The translations under genes were made by a program, and so were the position numbers. DNA of 64,000 bases from positions 1 to 64,000 of the forward strand of contig JAYKAV010003152.1 in NCBI GenBank assembly GCA_035582835.1, read 5' to 3'. Below the pieces are notes generated by a model. The model had not been told where the DNA came from. It saw only the letters and a program-made list of their open reading frames with translations, and did no database searches. Origin of the DNA: Phoebastria nigripes. Taxonomy: Eukaryota > Chordata > Aves > Procellariiformes > Diomedeidae. Position 1 is the stretch's first letter, and each line of letters starts with the position of its first letter. Shown piece by piece: positions 49,906 through 62,400 of the stretch.

Positions 49906-52413
49906 TTCTTGTTAACATGGGTCTGAATAGAGAGCTAGTTCTGCATTTGTTTCTGTAGCAGCAGCTCACGTGAGAGAAAAGCCAGTCCTCAGAGCCAGCT
50001 CTGCAAGCCCGGCACCCCACTCTGTCCCAGGGCTCTGTCGCCTTCTCCTCGGCTTCACAGACACTCTCTGGCGCCCAGCTGCCGGTGACAGCTCCGCACA
50101 GACGGTGGCAGGCTCCCAGGAGGGGAACAGAGCCAGCTTTGTCTCCTCGCCCATCAACGATGGGCTCCGGCGGACACCAGCCCTGCGGGACCGGCCGCTG
50201 CTGCCCTGCCACATCCATACCTGGAGGAGCTGGGCTGCCCAGCCAGGCACTGCGGGAGAGGTGACTGGTCAGAAGTGGCTTGGAGAAGCAATGCTGGGAG
50301 CTCGCCGGAGGGGACTGTGACCTCCTGCTCTCTTACAGGAGGGGCAGACAGGAGCAATAACGTGGGAGGGCCAACCCCCGCTCCCCCTAGCTCTGTGCAG
50401 AGCTGTGCTGATGGAGATGGGCTTTGAGCCTGGGTCAGTTCTCCTCTGCTCAGCAGCCTTTTTGCTGAGGCCACCAGCCAGGGGTGGCAGCTTGTGACAT
50501 GAAATGCAAGTGCTCTGTTGGGGCTTAAATTGACCCATCATTAAATTATCCCTCATTAGCAACTAACTGATTTCACTAAAGTCCCTGGCTATCCTTTGAA
50601 AGGGATAAAGCACTGATTAATGTTAATTGTAGCAGGACTCAGGTAGTGACACAAAGGTGGAAGTCGTGGGCTGGCACTGCCACCACCCCCGCATCCCCCA
50701 CAGGCAACAGAGCCGTTTCATGTTCATGCTCCTCACCACTGCTCTTCTTGTTCGAAAGGATATATTAAGTAATCCTAGGACAGCCGCAGCGCAAGTTATA
50801 CTGATTCAGATATGGAGCCTATTACTGAAATTGTTCTGGGTTTTGATTATTTAGGTTTTTGACACTAGCTCAGCCAATTAAAGAGAACAGAAAAGAAGCA
50901 CGTTTGATGTTAGCTTAACAATGCCAGTCCCTTTTCTCCATCCTCCTATTATTCCATTGCTTTTTTCTCTCTAATGCATGCACAGTTCTCTTATTTGGGA
51001 GGCATTAATTTGTGAACAGAAATGCCACATTTCATCAGTCATGCTGTGAGGTTTTTTTGTTGAAGTCCTTTACTGTTGCTTGCCATGAAAAACCTCTTGC
51101 CGTGCTATTATGTGAAACTACAGAACAAAATATGCACTTTTCTAATGCTTTTTTTTTTTGTCTCATTGCCTACAAACCCCTTTGTAGGAAATATAAGTCT
51201 CTTCCTTGAGGTAAAACGCTCTGTGTGACAGTTTCACAGCAGTGTAAACAACCTTTCTGAGCTGCAGTTCCTAGCACAACTGATGTTACACACAAAAGTA
51301 AGTTCACCTTTTGTACATTCAGTGACTCCCTAAAGCTAAAGGTTTTTTCTTTCGTATAGATAACGTGCTGCATGTACATACGCGTGCATGTGTATCTATC
51401 TGTCTAGATACGTTCTGTGTTAAACCCATATATACTCAATACAGCTCAGATTTCCCATTCCATACATTTGAGATGATCGCTTTGTTCAGACCCTGAACAG
51501 AAAAAAGTCTGCACGCACCCATCAGTCTGTATCCCATTAGTCACATACACAAAAGCCTTCTTACTGCTTGAACACATCAGCTGTCCCCTGGCCATTAATT
51601 CCTTGCCCAGGAAAAACTACTGAAACACATACGACATAAATTGGCTTCAGATGATGAGAAACCAGAAGGAAAAGTCAACCATAAAGCAACAGCAGGTATA
51701 GAAATGTACCCAAATCCTTGGGGTGAGGGCGGGGAGGAAAGAAGACATCCTTTCAGACTTGCATCCCTTGATTTTAAAGTTGGCGTTTAAATGGGACAAG
51801 AGGACTTTTAAAGGGCTTTCTTGGGCACAGGATGACACAGCAACATCATCGACTGTGGCTGGAGAAAGTTTTGATCCTCACAGAGGGCCCAGACTCTCCT
51901 CTGCCAGGGGGGTACCACTGCCGCCATCACTGGTGCTCTACAGGTGACGGCACTGTCACAGCGACCACACCACCTCTCTGGCTGCAGCCCAGGGGTAATA
52001 TCCCTTGGGAGGGCTCTTGCTAGTAGCTGAGGTACCACAACAAATACGCAAAAGTACGGCACTTTGAAGGAGAAAGGTATGACATTTCTCCAGCTGTTTT
52101 TTTATCTCTGGTTAGTTTAAAGCCATTGTTTTATGAGTTTCAACAGGCTCCTGAGAGAGGGAGCAGTGGATAGGGGCGAGCTAAGTTAGTGAAAAGTGCA
52201 TAGTAAGTCCCTGCAGTACATGCTGGAATAGCCCTTCCATGTGGGTGTATTAACTGTACTTGACCACCTCTCTGCAAGTATAGTCACGCTAGTCACAAAA
52301 TGATACATGAGGCTCAATAGCAGATGCAAATCTATGCTCAGGAGTATTTTGCATGCCAGATGGGTTATTAATCTTAGCATGCTTCATTGTGCATGCAGGT
52401 GAGAAATGGCTGC
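49906..52413. other. Noncoding DNA with a CpG-richer patch
   Basis: About 49975-50260 is GC- and CpG-rich directly beside the CR1 end, giving long frames on both strands (up to 116 codons) that are mutual shadows. The rest is AT-rich with no recognised element. Confidence 0.5.
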
Positions 52414-52450
52414 TTTTTTTTTTTTTAACTAAAGTATAATAAGTATAATA
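52414..52450. repeat. T13 run followed by a 10-bp tandem
   Basis: Thirteen T residues (52414-52426) are followed by AAGTATAATA repeated twice (about 52431-52450). It is simple sequence of the kind prone to slippage. No upstream retrocopy is evident on the complementary strand. Confidence 0.75.
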
Positions 52451-55400
52451 GAGTTCTCGGTAGGAAGGGGGCATATTTTTTTCCCTTTCATTAAGAAAAG
52501 CATTTTGGAGATGGATCTGATGAAGATGTTGACCTTCCATTTTGAGAAAGTTTTACTTTGGGTAAGAACTAGACTGCTTTAAGCACCACCTCCATTAAAT
52601 TCCACCCCAAACTTAATCAAACATAGATGTGCTGTTTGCAAAGTAATAGTACAGTCATACCATTTGAAGTGCAGCAGTGTATCTGCATGAAGTAACTTTA
52701 AGGCAGAAAAATGCTAGTTATAAAAGGAAGCAACTAGAGAGTTCAGTGGAGCTGAGAGGGGTAGTGCAAACAGCCTTGCAGGGAGGCTCAGAAGAAGGCT
52801 AGGATGATTTTTACAGTTTCTCATGCAGGTAGCTTCATTAGGGGCCATGTTAGAGGAAGTCTTACACAGACCACAGCTCTCTGAAAACTGCTAAAATAAA
52901 ATTGTGGTAATTTCCATGAGAGGGACAGGGAAAATGCAAGATTTTAGCATTCCGAAGGGTCAACATGATTTTATTTACTTACTTATTTATTTAGAGGCAA
53001 CTTTATTTGTGATGTCAAGTTGAGCACTCAAGAGGCCCATCCTGGGAGCTGGCAATATGTTACTTTGGTTATAACTGTGAGATATTTTTAAACAGAGCAC
53101 AAGGAACTGTGCAGTGACCTTGCCTCGCACAAGCACCGCATTTGCAGAAGCCTAGGAAAGTATTTTTGCCCTTGGAAAGGCGCCTGCATATTTTAGCCGT
53201 TATTTCCAATATTAGAAATCATCTTTTCCTGTAAAAGTACTTTGAAGTAATAGAAAGCAGATATGGCATCTTATAGTCAAGCTTGGTGTCCATAAAGAAG
53301 CTGCAGCTGACAGCACACTGCCTGAGACCCCAAGAGACCCCAGGCTTCCTTCCTCCTCCTGCTAAAAGTTTCCTGTGTCGTCTTGCCAGTGGACTATTTC
53401 TGTGTTCTCTGTTTCTTTGCCTACCAGTAAAATGACAATACGTCTCTCGGGGATGTTTTGTGACTTAAATCATTTGCTTTAAGGCCCGAGGATGAAAGGC
53501 TCCATAAAAGTCCAGTGATAAATACAGCCACGATTGCAATTTGATTAAAGTGCTCCAATTATTTACGGAAAGAGGAAATGTAAACCAGAAGCTGCTGGAT
53601 GTTCTTTGCACTCCTTTTGAAATTTCCCTGTCAATAACTTAGCAGGATTTTGTGCTCCTGGGAAGTTTTCTTCAGCTTTCAGTCTCTTCTTGCATCCCCT
53701 GTTGGAAAGAAATCCAGACCAGCAGTACTTATCTTACCAGCTGTGTGAATAATTTTCTTCAGACCCATGGCCTTATACAATAGATATTGACAAAAACAAA
53801 AAAAAAATCTACTGATGTTTACTCTGGGATAGACATCACCATTAACTTGTTATTCAGCACAAATAATATGGGAAGAAGTATTTACACCCCCTCCTTTAAA
53901 ATGCAATCCAGTCATGGAAAAGAGTCTGCATCACAGGGACAGGAGGGAGAATTTATCGCATCCAAATTGGAAGCATTAAAATAAATATCCTGAATAGCTC
54001 TGCACTCAGTGTCATATATATTCTCCTAAATGTGTTGTTCTGTATGAGTTGCTATAGAACTATAACTCGGAAGACTGTGGTAAGGTGCAGCGCTGGTCGC
54101 AGTGCAGGGCAAAGCTGTGCACCCGCATCCAGTGATATACAATATACACGCCGCACTGCCTGGCACTAATGCGGGAGTATGGAGCTGCTTTTGGCTCAGG
54201 GTAAATCCATGGGCACAATGACTCATCTGACATTTATCAGGTTCGCCATTGTACGTGTTGATGCACAGCTGAAAAATAAACAAAACAGGGTCAAGATCAG
54301 AAGCTGCACTCCCAGCACCGACAAACACGTTATGCAGCCTGCATGGCTAACAACAGCTGCCGTGTGCTGGCTGCCTGCTGCTCTCAGTGTGTCCCCCCAT
54401 TAGAGATGATGATGTCTGAGATTAGAGAGGAATGACCAAAAGTCCCTGTAGTGACCTCCCTTCAAAGACAGCCCTACTAAGTCCTGGCTTACATAAAAAA
54501 AACGGTTGGTTATTTTCTCTGCAAAAAATGTCTTTGAAGAGAAGCAAAAGCACATAGCCAGGAGACAGCCATGTTTCACTTTGAGGGGTCTTGCTAGTTA
54601 GCTTAGATGTTATAGATAATAACCAGGATGCTGGAAGTAGACTGCTAGGACACATGCAAACCTTTGATTATAAATCAATGCCCGCCTATTAATGATTGTT
54701 TAATTTATTTTGATGAGGCTCTTGGCTTTCTTTGGGAAGTCCTAAATATTTACAGCAGGCCACAGACTCCTCAGTGCCCTGTGCAGCGTGTACTGCTGGT
54801 CCAAGGGTGCAAGGATGTGTGTAGGGCCAAGAGCCTCCTTTACTGAGCGGCAGGCTCTATCCACCCCAGGAGCTGTTGATTTCAAGCTTGGAAACAAAGA
54901 TATTAATAGTAGGGTTTTTTCCTCTTTAAATTAATTAACCTGGCTCAACAATGAGTTGATCAGACCTGCTGCTTAAAAACCCTTCATGATCATCCGTGTC
55001 AACGTGTTAGTGCCCAGTTTTCATACTTCCATCTTGTAGTAAGGACATTTTTACAGCAGCCAACCTTCTAGCAGCTCAAGGACCCTGCATATTCCAGGTT
55101 TCACATGGGGAGACCCTCCCATCACTATAAATCACCTCCGGTCTGCAGGCTCCATCACCTACATATTCACTTCATAAAATGAATCAAGGTCCTCATCTGC
55201 AAAGCTCTCAGGGGCTTAAGACACAGTTTACTACTTGAGGCCCAGCTCATCTCTTCACAGCAGCCCTTGCCAGTCACAGTTCAGGTGCTAAACACTCACA
55301 GACACCCAAATTTCTGTTCTCAAAGGGCTGGAGAAGAAACTCTCCCAAGAACAGAACGCAAACTTTGCATTTCCTTCCAAGGAAGACCTGCTTGTGTCCC

Positions 55401-56658
55401 AGTGTGACTGCCATCACATCAAAGTGAATCACATGCCCCTTCAGTAAGGCCAAATGATACTCAGAAAAACTGACATACAGATCCACATATGTCTTACTAA
55501 GGGGGAACATATTAAAACCCCCTCCATTTCCTCACGGACTCCTCCTTCACAATTCCCAGTGGTTCTTCAGTTGGCAGAGATGGACACCTTGAAATGGGGC
55601 AGGGGCAGAGCTCTTTTATTGAACCAGGTGTGGACAGTTTTCCCCTGTCCTTTATTCAGCACTTCTACTGTCAGATTTTTAAAGGCAGGCATAATCCTCC
55701 NGTGTATTGATTTGAAATTTCGCGCAGAAGGTTTATTTACTGTTTCAGTTATGTCAATTTCCAAACCTTTCCCTGTTAACAGGCTTGCTCTGGAAGGGTA
55801 TGGCTGAAGGTGACCCTCCACCCATCACTGCAGTTTCCTTTCCTTAGTGCCTCGTAGCTCTTTACAATGAATTTCATTAGTACCTACTAACTCAATACAC
55901 ATGGTCTAAGTAGGTCGTTCTGAATTTAGTTACTGCCCTCTTTTTGTATAAACCCAACCTCGTTATGTGTCTGCAGCTATGCTGTGCTGCACTTGCCAGG
56001 GGAGGACCACTGGAGGACCTAAACCTTCCACCTGAGATCACTGTCAACGTAAGGACGGTGAGGTCAATCTCATTGACCTCGCAGCAAGCTACAGCCACTG
56101 TCACAAGGGCCTTAAATTTCACACAAACAGGAAGTAAAAGAAAGGTGATCTTCATTGCATGAACGTGAAAATGAGGCACTAGGAAAGGATGCATCCATCC
56201 CAAACCTGTGGTGGAGGACGGACAGTACACCAGGTCTGCTCTGACACTATAGTAGTTTTACTACTGAGTTGTCAGTATCATTTTCTAACACAGATTTTGA
56301 CTTCCCAGCCAAATCTCCAGCCAGCAGATTGGTACTTGAAACTTGTTTGCTCTTTCTGTGCAGAACAATTGCATATTTTTATATGCAGGCTTTTGCAGGC
56401 CCCCTCAGAAATTTGATAGATTAAGTGGTTTAACTTCCTGCTCTGCCTGCGACATACAACCAATTCACCCGAGCAAAACTGGTGATTACACCACCGTTTG
56501 TATAGANCTCAGGTGGGACTGAAAATCACATAGCAGGCAGTCTCAAAGTACCCATGTAGATGACAGTCAGGGAGATGACAGCCCTAGTGGGGTGGACTGA
56601 TTCAGACCAGACCATCAAGGAGCAGAAGAGTTTGCAGAAGTCAGCTTTCCAAGATGTC
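52451..56658. other. Noncoding DNA without recognised genes
   Basis: A small TTTA/TTAC repeat lies at 52969-52993. The stretch 53440-53640 has low redundancy and AT-rich motif content and may be conserved noncoding DNA, but this is untested. No exon is supported. Confidence 0.45.
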
Positions 56659-56980
56659 TCTTAAGCCAATCACAATTTTTTGATTGTGCACCCCATCAGT
56701 AAAAAATTTTTGAGCATACACAGCCAATATATGTATATTTATTTATTTATAAATAATATACATATACTACTGTACTAATATATTAGGTACATTGTAAAAC
56801 ACACACAAAAATAGAAATTTTAAAAAATCATGTAAAGATGAAATAAACACTATTTTTAAAATATAATTTTATTTTGTTTATTAATGGTACAAAAAATATT
56901 TTCTTTCTGCACCCCAATGGGTTGTCTTGCACACTGTCTGGGGTGCATGCCCCCCAACTTTGGAAACTACTGTCGTAAGC
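56659..56980. repeat. 8-bp target-site duplication of the hAT-like element
   Basis: TCTTAAGC (56659-56666) and TCGTAAGC (56973-56980) differ at one base and directly abut the element ends. Eight base pairs is the duplication length made by hAT-superfamily transposases. Confidence 0.62.
56667..56972. mobile_element. Likely non-autonomous hAT element (MITE-like, 306 bp)
   Basis: The right end, read inward on the minus strand, starts CAGTAGTTTCCAAAGTTGGG, close to the CAGTGGTTCCCAAA-type ends of vertebrate hAT transposons. The left end reads CAATCACAATTTTTTGATTG. Both ends reach the same inverted octamer TGCACCCC / GGGGTGCA (56687-56694 and 56940-56947). The interior is very AT-rich with no frame resembling a transposase. 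The flanking 8-bp duplication supports mobility by a hAT transposase in trans. The imperfect ends indicate considerable age. No family name is assigned. Confidence 0.6.
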
Positions 56981-58956
56981 TACCAGACCAACACAGGGGG
57001 AGGATCCACACAGCGAGCTGTTGAAAGCTGGTAAGAATGGGAAAGGGACAAAAATAGCACTGTGCAATGAACATCGTGCTCATGTACTGCGTGACTCCGG
57101 CTATTCTAGGGATGAGAGGAGCACAACCACTGAAACAAGAACTTCATTAACTGCTCTTCTCAGGGCTCGTTATCCACAGGTGTTATCGACACCTTTCAGT
57201 GCCAACCCCGACAGCTGCAAACTATTTTCCAAGAGTTGCAGCAGGAAGAAATTGTGCAGGCCCAGGGAGGATAGGCAGAGGGATTTTCCTGGTCGTAAAA
57301 GGAAACATAGCAGGAAAAAGCCCATTCTTAGGCATTTAAGCAAGCACTGCATAGAGTGACATGGGTCAGACCCCTGCCAGATCCCTGCTGTCTGGCAGAA
57401 GGACCCACAGGTGGTGGGTTCGGGACCCTTGATGCAAAAGGGAGAGCTGCAGAGATGACAGCATGCACTCAGCAGCACAAGACAAGATGAAGCAAAACAG
57501 AGGAACAGCTCGCTAGCACGAGTCCAGTCTAGTCCCATTTTTCAGTCAGACATCAACTAGCAATAAATGCTTAAGGCAAGAGCATAAAGCACAACGCAAG
57601 TATGAAGCAATCCTTTCCCTAGCATGCGCTCTGGAAATCAACAGTTTAGGGGCTCAGGTGCATGCAGACCATGCAGTGTTTCCTTGAAGTTTAAATTTAA
57701 TGTGCCTAATCCCTTTCTGGACATACCGGTACTTTTAGCCACCTCAATCCTGTGGCAAAGTTGCAATTAACAGTGCAAACTGCAAGCAAAGTAGCACAGG
57801 TAGCACTGACAGCCAGCACCAGTGCTGCTTCCAGTGGTGTCATTCTGGTCAATTCCTGGTGATGGTGCAGCTTCAGCAACAGCTTTAGCATTCCCTCCCC
57901 TAGCCCGTGCAGGGGCTTCAGTTGCCTTGAGCTGAGTGTCAGCAAGGAAATTCTGCTCTTCAACACATTATACAGCAGAAGCACACGTTTTCCTGGAGAG
58001 TTTCCAACTCTCAACTCTTCTGAAATAGATAATAGTTTTTCATACTGAACTAATGTATTTATACAAACATCTTTCAATAATGTAGCCCTCAGGTTCCATT
58101 TAGTTTGTTCATTCTAAAGCCCCTAAACACATAAATCTCTTAATTTAGTTTGAGGTAATACTTTTGGTTTACAGGCAGTTGGTGTTAAATAGGAAAAATA
58201 AAAATATCCAACTAACAGTCTTTTTGGGCATTCTTGGTTCGTTTGTTTGTTTGTTTTCTTTTAACCAAGATGGTAAATTAATTTCTAAAAGGTGACAAAG
58301 AAGTGCCATACTTGCTAGTAGTGTGTGCTGGGCTGTTCTTGTTGTTTCACACTGCAATGGCTGAATTCAGCAGCTTTGTTGGTAGAAGTGTAACAACACG
58401 CCTTGGAGATATTCCAACTCTTTTCATAGATCAGTTGGTTTCTGTGCCTGGTCTAAAACCAAGATTGCTGCTACCAAGGCCACCTTCCTCTAGGTTAAAA
58501 CAGGTCCACACCACTCATTTCCACCTGAGGACAGAGTGGAAAATTTCAACCTAAAAAGCAAAACCTCTAGTTTCTATGAGATCTCACCTTGCTTAAAGTT
58601 TAAGAAATGCTTCAGGAAAGATTTTACAATGCAATGTTTTATCCAATTAAACAAGAAATTAGTCAAGTAATTCCCTAGAATACTTCTTCAGGAAAATGAA
58701 TTTGACTCCTCAGACGTGAATCTGCAAGTGGAAAATCCTCTACATTGCAGTTACAGAGAAAACAGAAGGATTGACCCCAAATATGCATTAGTTTCTTTCT
58801 GTTTTACTTTCAGCTTCCCTTTCTGTAACACCCTGGCACACACATTACACAAGAGCAGTAACCAGATGTCCTTCCCGGCGAGACACCGCACTTAAAACAA
58901 CTGGTACCTGATAGTCAGAATTATATTAATATCTCCTCTATGGGCGATCACATCTG
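56981..58956. other. Noncoding DNA without recognised genes
   Basis: The minus frame at 57706-58077 (123 codons) has one hydrophobic segment but no domain. A (GTTT)4 repeat lies at 58241-58256. Confidence 0.45.
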
Positions 58957-59432
58957 GCGCGGTGCGAAGGGACCTCAGCCTGCTTTGGGAGGTGGTCACA
59001 GACCCCCACACCCCGACTGCCCCACGGCAGAGCACGGCTGCTCCCGCCCTGCCTTGCAGGGGGCACTTGCCGGTGGCAAACGCATTGCCGTGTAGCCCCC
59101 AGGCGCTGCCATCCCGAGCCTTGCCTCCCCCAGCACAGGCACGTCGTACGGAGCAGATGCTCTTGTGGTTGAGGGAGTCCAGAGCTGATTCGAGACACCC
59201 AACATACCAGCAGCGGCAAGCGTTCCCCAGCAGGGCAGAATAATTGATTACCTGGCTTCTCGGCTATCCCGGAGGCTGCAGCTGGGTCGTTCAAAGCTAA
59301 ACCCCCAGCTGCAGCGAAGGCCCCAGACGCATCCCGCCGGGTCCCCCAGCCCACGTGAGCTCTGGCTGCTGCCCCTCGCAGAGCACGCAGTGGGGAAGTG
59401 AGGAGCGGGGGAAAGCCACCAAGTTTCTCGCA
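58957..59432. other. CpG-rich patch in AT-rich surroundings
   Basis: I count about 30 CpG dinucleotides in 476 bp, with clearly raised GC content compared with the AT-rich flanks. My rough observed/expected estimate is near 0.65, on the border of usual CpG-island definitions. No TATA box, first exon or known gene start was recognised on either strand. It could be a small orphan CpG island, a promoter of a noncoding transcript, or a GC-biased conversion patch. Confidence 0.45.
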
Positions 59433-62400
59433 CCAGCACTCATTTGGCAGAAACCAGAAGAGGGACAGACCTAGGGAAGACAGTCGGGGTCTGCAGTGGT
59501 CGAGTGTTTTGTTGTATTTTGCCTAGGTGTAGCTTATCCCATACAGTCCAGCACCTGCTACAAATAGGTGATGGCACCTCTACATAAGCTATTAAAGTCA
59601 CACAGATACAAATGTGCTCCTGAGCCTTTGTTACATTTCACACACCAATCTTTGCTCCATTGCTACACTTAGCAGAACATCGTATGTGCATTAATGGCAG
59701 GATTTTTCCTTTAAAGGAAAGCTTTTACGAGCTGAAGAAATTACATGTTTTCTCATCTGATTCTCAGCATTATTCCCTGCAAGACCATCTAACAAACACT
59801 TCTACTAGAGAAACGCAAACAGATTTGCAAGGAATCATCCAGAAAAGATCATGTCAAATTTAAAAGATACAAGTCCAACACTATTTTGATTCCTTCTGCA
59901 ATGAACATTGAACCATATTTATTTTAAAAGTCTGCTATTTTATTTCTGTTTATGGAGAATGGTGATCCCAAGGACTATTAAGCCCTCAGCACTATTAATC
60001 AAATAAAGAATAACATCAAGAGTAAGCAAAGTGAACCCTAGAATTTTTTTAACCGCTAATATCTTCAAGTTTTTGCAAGGCATCAACTCAGTTCCTCATT
60101 CTCAGGGATCTCCTTTTTTCCTCTGCCCAGCTTGCAATGCCCGAGGCTCTGTTTGCACGGCTGTTGAACAACCTGAGTTCCCACTGCTGCCTCCTGAGCG
60201 CTTCACTTTTCCAAACTGGGGATGCATAAACTGAGACATGCAAAATAAGTAGATGCATTTAAAATTAATGCACTTGAGTAACTTATTAGAAGTTGGCAGA
60301 TCCTGGTGCTAGCAAGATAACCCACTCTGCCTCTTGGGTATTTCAGCAAAGATTATTGTAAATGTAAATGATATTTTCAGAAGGTGGGTTGTTCCCTCCC
60401 ATGGCCTCAGCACTTCGTGTTGCACTAGATCAGCAGTTCTCAGATTGCAGCCCTGTGAGAGATGGCCAGGAGGGCAGCTGGGACCACCAGCCCCCACCTT
60501 TGCTTCTAGAGGCAAGAGACTGTGCGCTGCACAGGTGCTGCAGTACCCGTACGCACATTGCTCGGCCGTATCCTCCTAGCTGAGCTGCCACCGCTACGAA
60601 GGTGCCATTTCTGTTTGCATTTCTTTCCTCTCCATCACCTGTCAGTTGGGGAGGCCTGACGCCTCACCAGCCACTTCAGCAGGCACCGGTGGGGACTCAT
60701 GGGTGGCGGTCCTGCTGCCACTTGGCATCTCCCACCACAGGTCAGCCACCAGAGGAGCACGCCAGCAATTGCTTCCATCCACATATCCCCCAAACAAACA
60801 ACCCCTCCCTAAAAAGCCCCAGCTGAGCAGCCTGGTCCACCAGACCTGTCTGCTGAGTGGGTGGCAGGCAGGAGGCATCCAGACCATCCACCAAGTCATT
60901 TCATTTCGCTGCTGCTGCTCGGCCACCAGTCTATAATGGCAGATGGCCTGGGAGATAAATTCCCTTTACAGACCCCCTTGCCCCATTACAGAGCAGGGCC
61001 TGGTCTCCCTGGACAACATTAACTACGCACAGACACACACGTGTGCTCTGGGGCTTGCCATGCCATCAGCAGCATGTGCCTGTCCCAGAGCAAAAGAGAC
61101 ATTTGCTCTTTCCCTAGCCATGATGTGCCCTTGTTCCCAAAGGCTTGTAAAACTAATGAAATTTGAATAGGGGAGAGAGAGAGAGAAGAGAAGGGGGCAG
61201 AGAAAAAACATCTATGTGTTCTGTGTTTGTTGCAGTTCGCTGCACTACTTTCCTCCTGAGGATTTTGTGAGCATCAGTTCAGTTGTGACCAGACAAATGA
61301 ACTGCAACATGACCTGCAGAGATTAGAGCTGAGTGGGCTGCTGGCAGTATAAAGATATGTGGTATTAACAAATGTATAGACCCATAAACCAGAGATCTGG
61401 TATAAACATCATTGTGGTAGGTGGGAGAGGCAGGTGACATAACCAAGCAGCTGCACTGTCAGAAGAAGTTTAAATTATCTTTGATCCCTTATACCGTCCC
61501 ACGAATGTTAGTCTCTCTCACCAAGTAGTGACCGTGCTGCTGAGAGATGGGGTGAGCTGTAGGAAATATGTTTTAGGAACTGGTCTTAAAACAGTATGGA
61601 AATGCAGTGAATGCATGATAAAGTTGTCTGTCTAACAAATTCATCCTTCTGGAGTTTTCTCATAGAACTTCTGTGTCAGTTCCAATTAATATCTGATTTT
61701 AATCTCCTTTGAAACCGGTGTTCCTTGGAAATGAAACAGGCATTGCTTCCTCACAAGCTCTTGGCCAAGATTAGCATCACGCTCATTTCACATCAGTCAC
61801 ACACTTCACTGGGGGCACTGGGGGCCCAGTTGCTCAGGGGGAGCGGGGAGCATCAAGTAAATCTTTCCCATTCAAATCTCTCCACGCTCAAGTAACTTAT
61901 ATTTTAGCAAATGCAGACACGCTAAAACATGCTATGGCAACACTGAGGTTGTGACATAGAGGAAGTGAAGCAGAAAATTCAGCATGAAGGATTACGCAGT
62001 GGCCGCTCCTCCTGTTACAAAAGAAAACCACAGAGCCATGACGGGGCATACCGTCAGCCCCAACACCCAGCCTTCCCACTCATGCCAATTCATTTTACTA
62101 CATAAGTGCTATTTAGTGGCTCCGTAATGCTTTTTCACCTGGTTTCCTAGGATAATTTTCGATGTAATTGTTTACTCCCTCCTGTTATTCACATAGCCTG
62201 GGGCCAGATCATACCCTGAGGTAGCTCACTTCTATCAGCAAAGGAGAGCTAGAAATTTGTATTGTGCAGACCTCACACTTCTCAGCTAGTTTGCTTGCTA
62301 GAAGCATTAACAAGTCTTGTATCACCAAAAGTAAGGGCATGCCCTGGTCTGGGTTATGGCATGCCAGAGCACCCTGCAGCCACTGTTTTCCCAAGGACGC

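Noticed and set aside
49970..50320. Overlapping 94-116-codon frames on both strands
   Set aside because: GC-rich sequence depletes stop codons on both strands, so the frames shadow one another and have no domain.
57706..58077. 123-codon minus-strand frame with a hydrophobic segment
   Set aside because: One possible membrane segment is not enough. There is no homologous family, promoter or exon signal.
60431..60460. hAT-end-like string CAGCAGTTCTCAGATTGCAG
   Set aside because: No matching opposite end and no 8-bp duplication could be found nearby.
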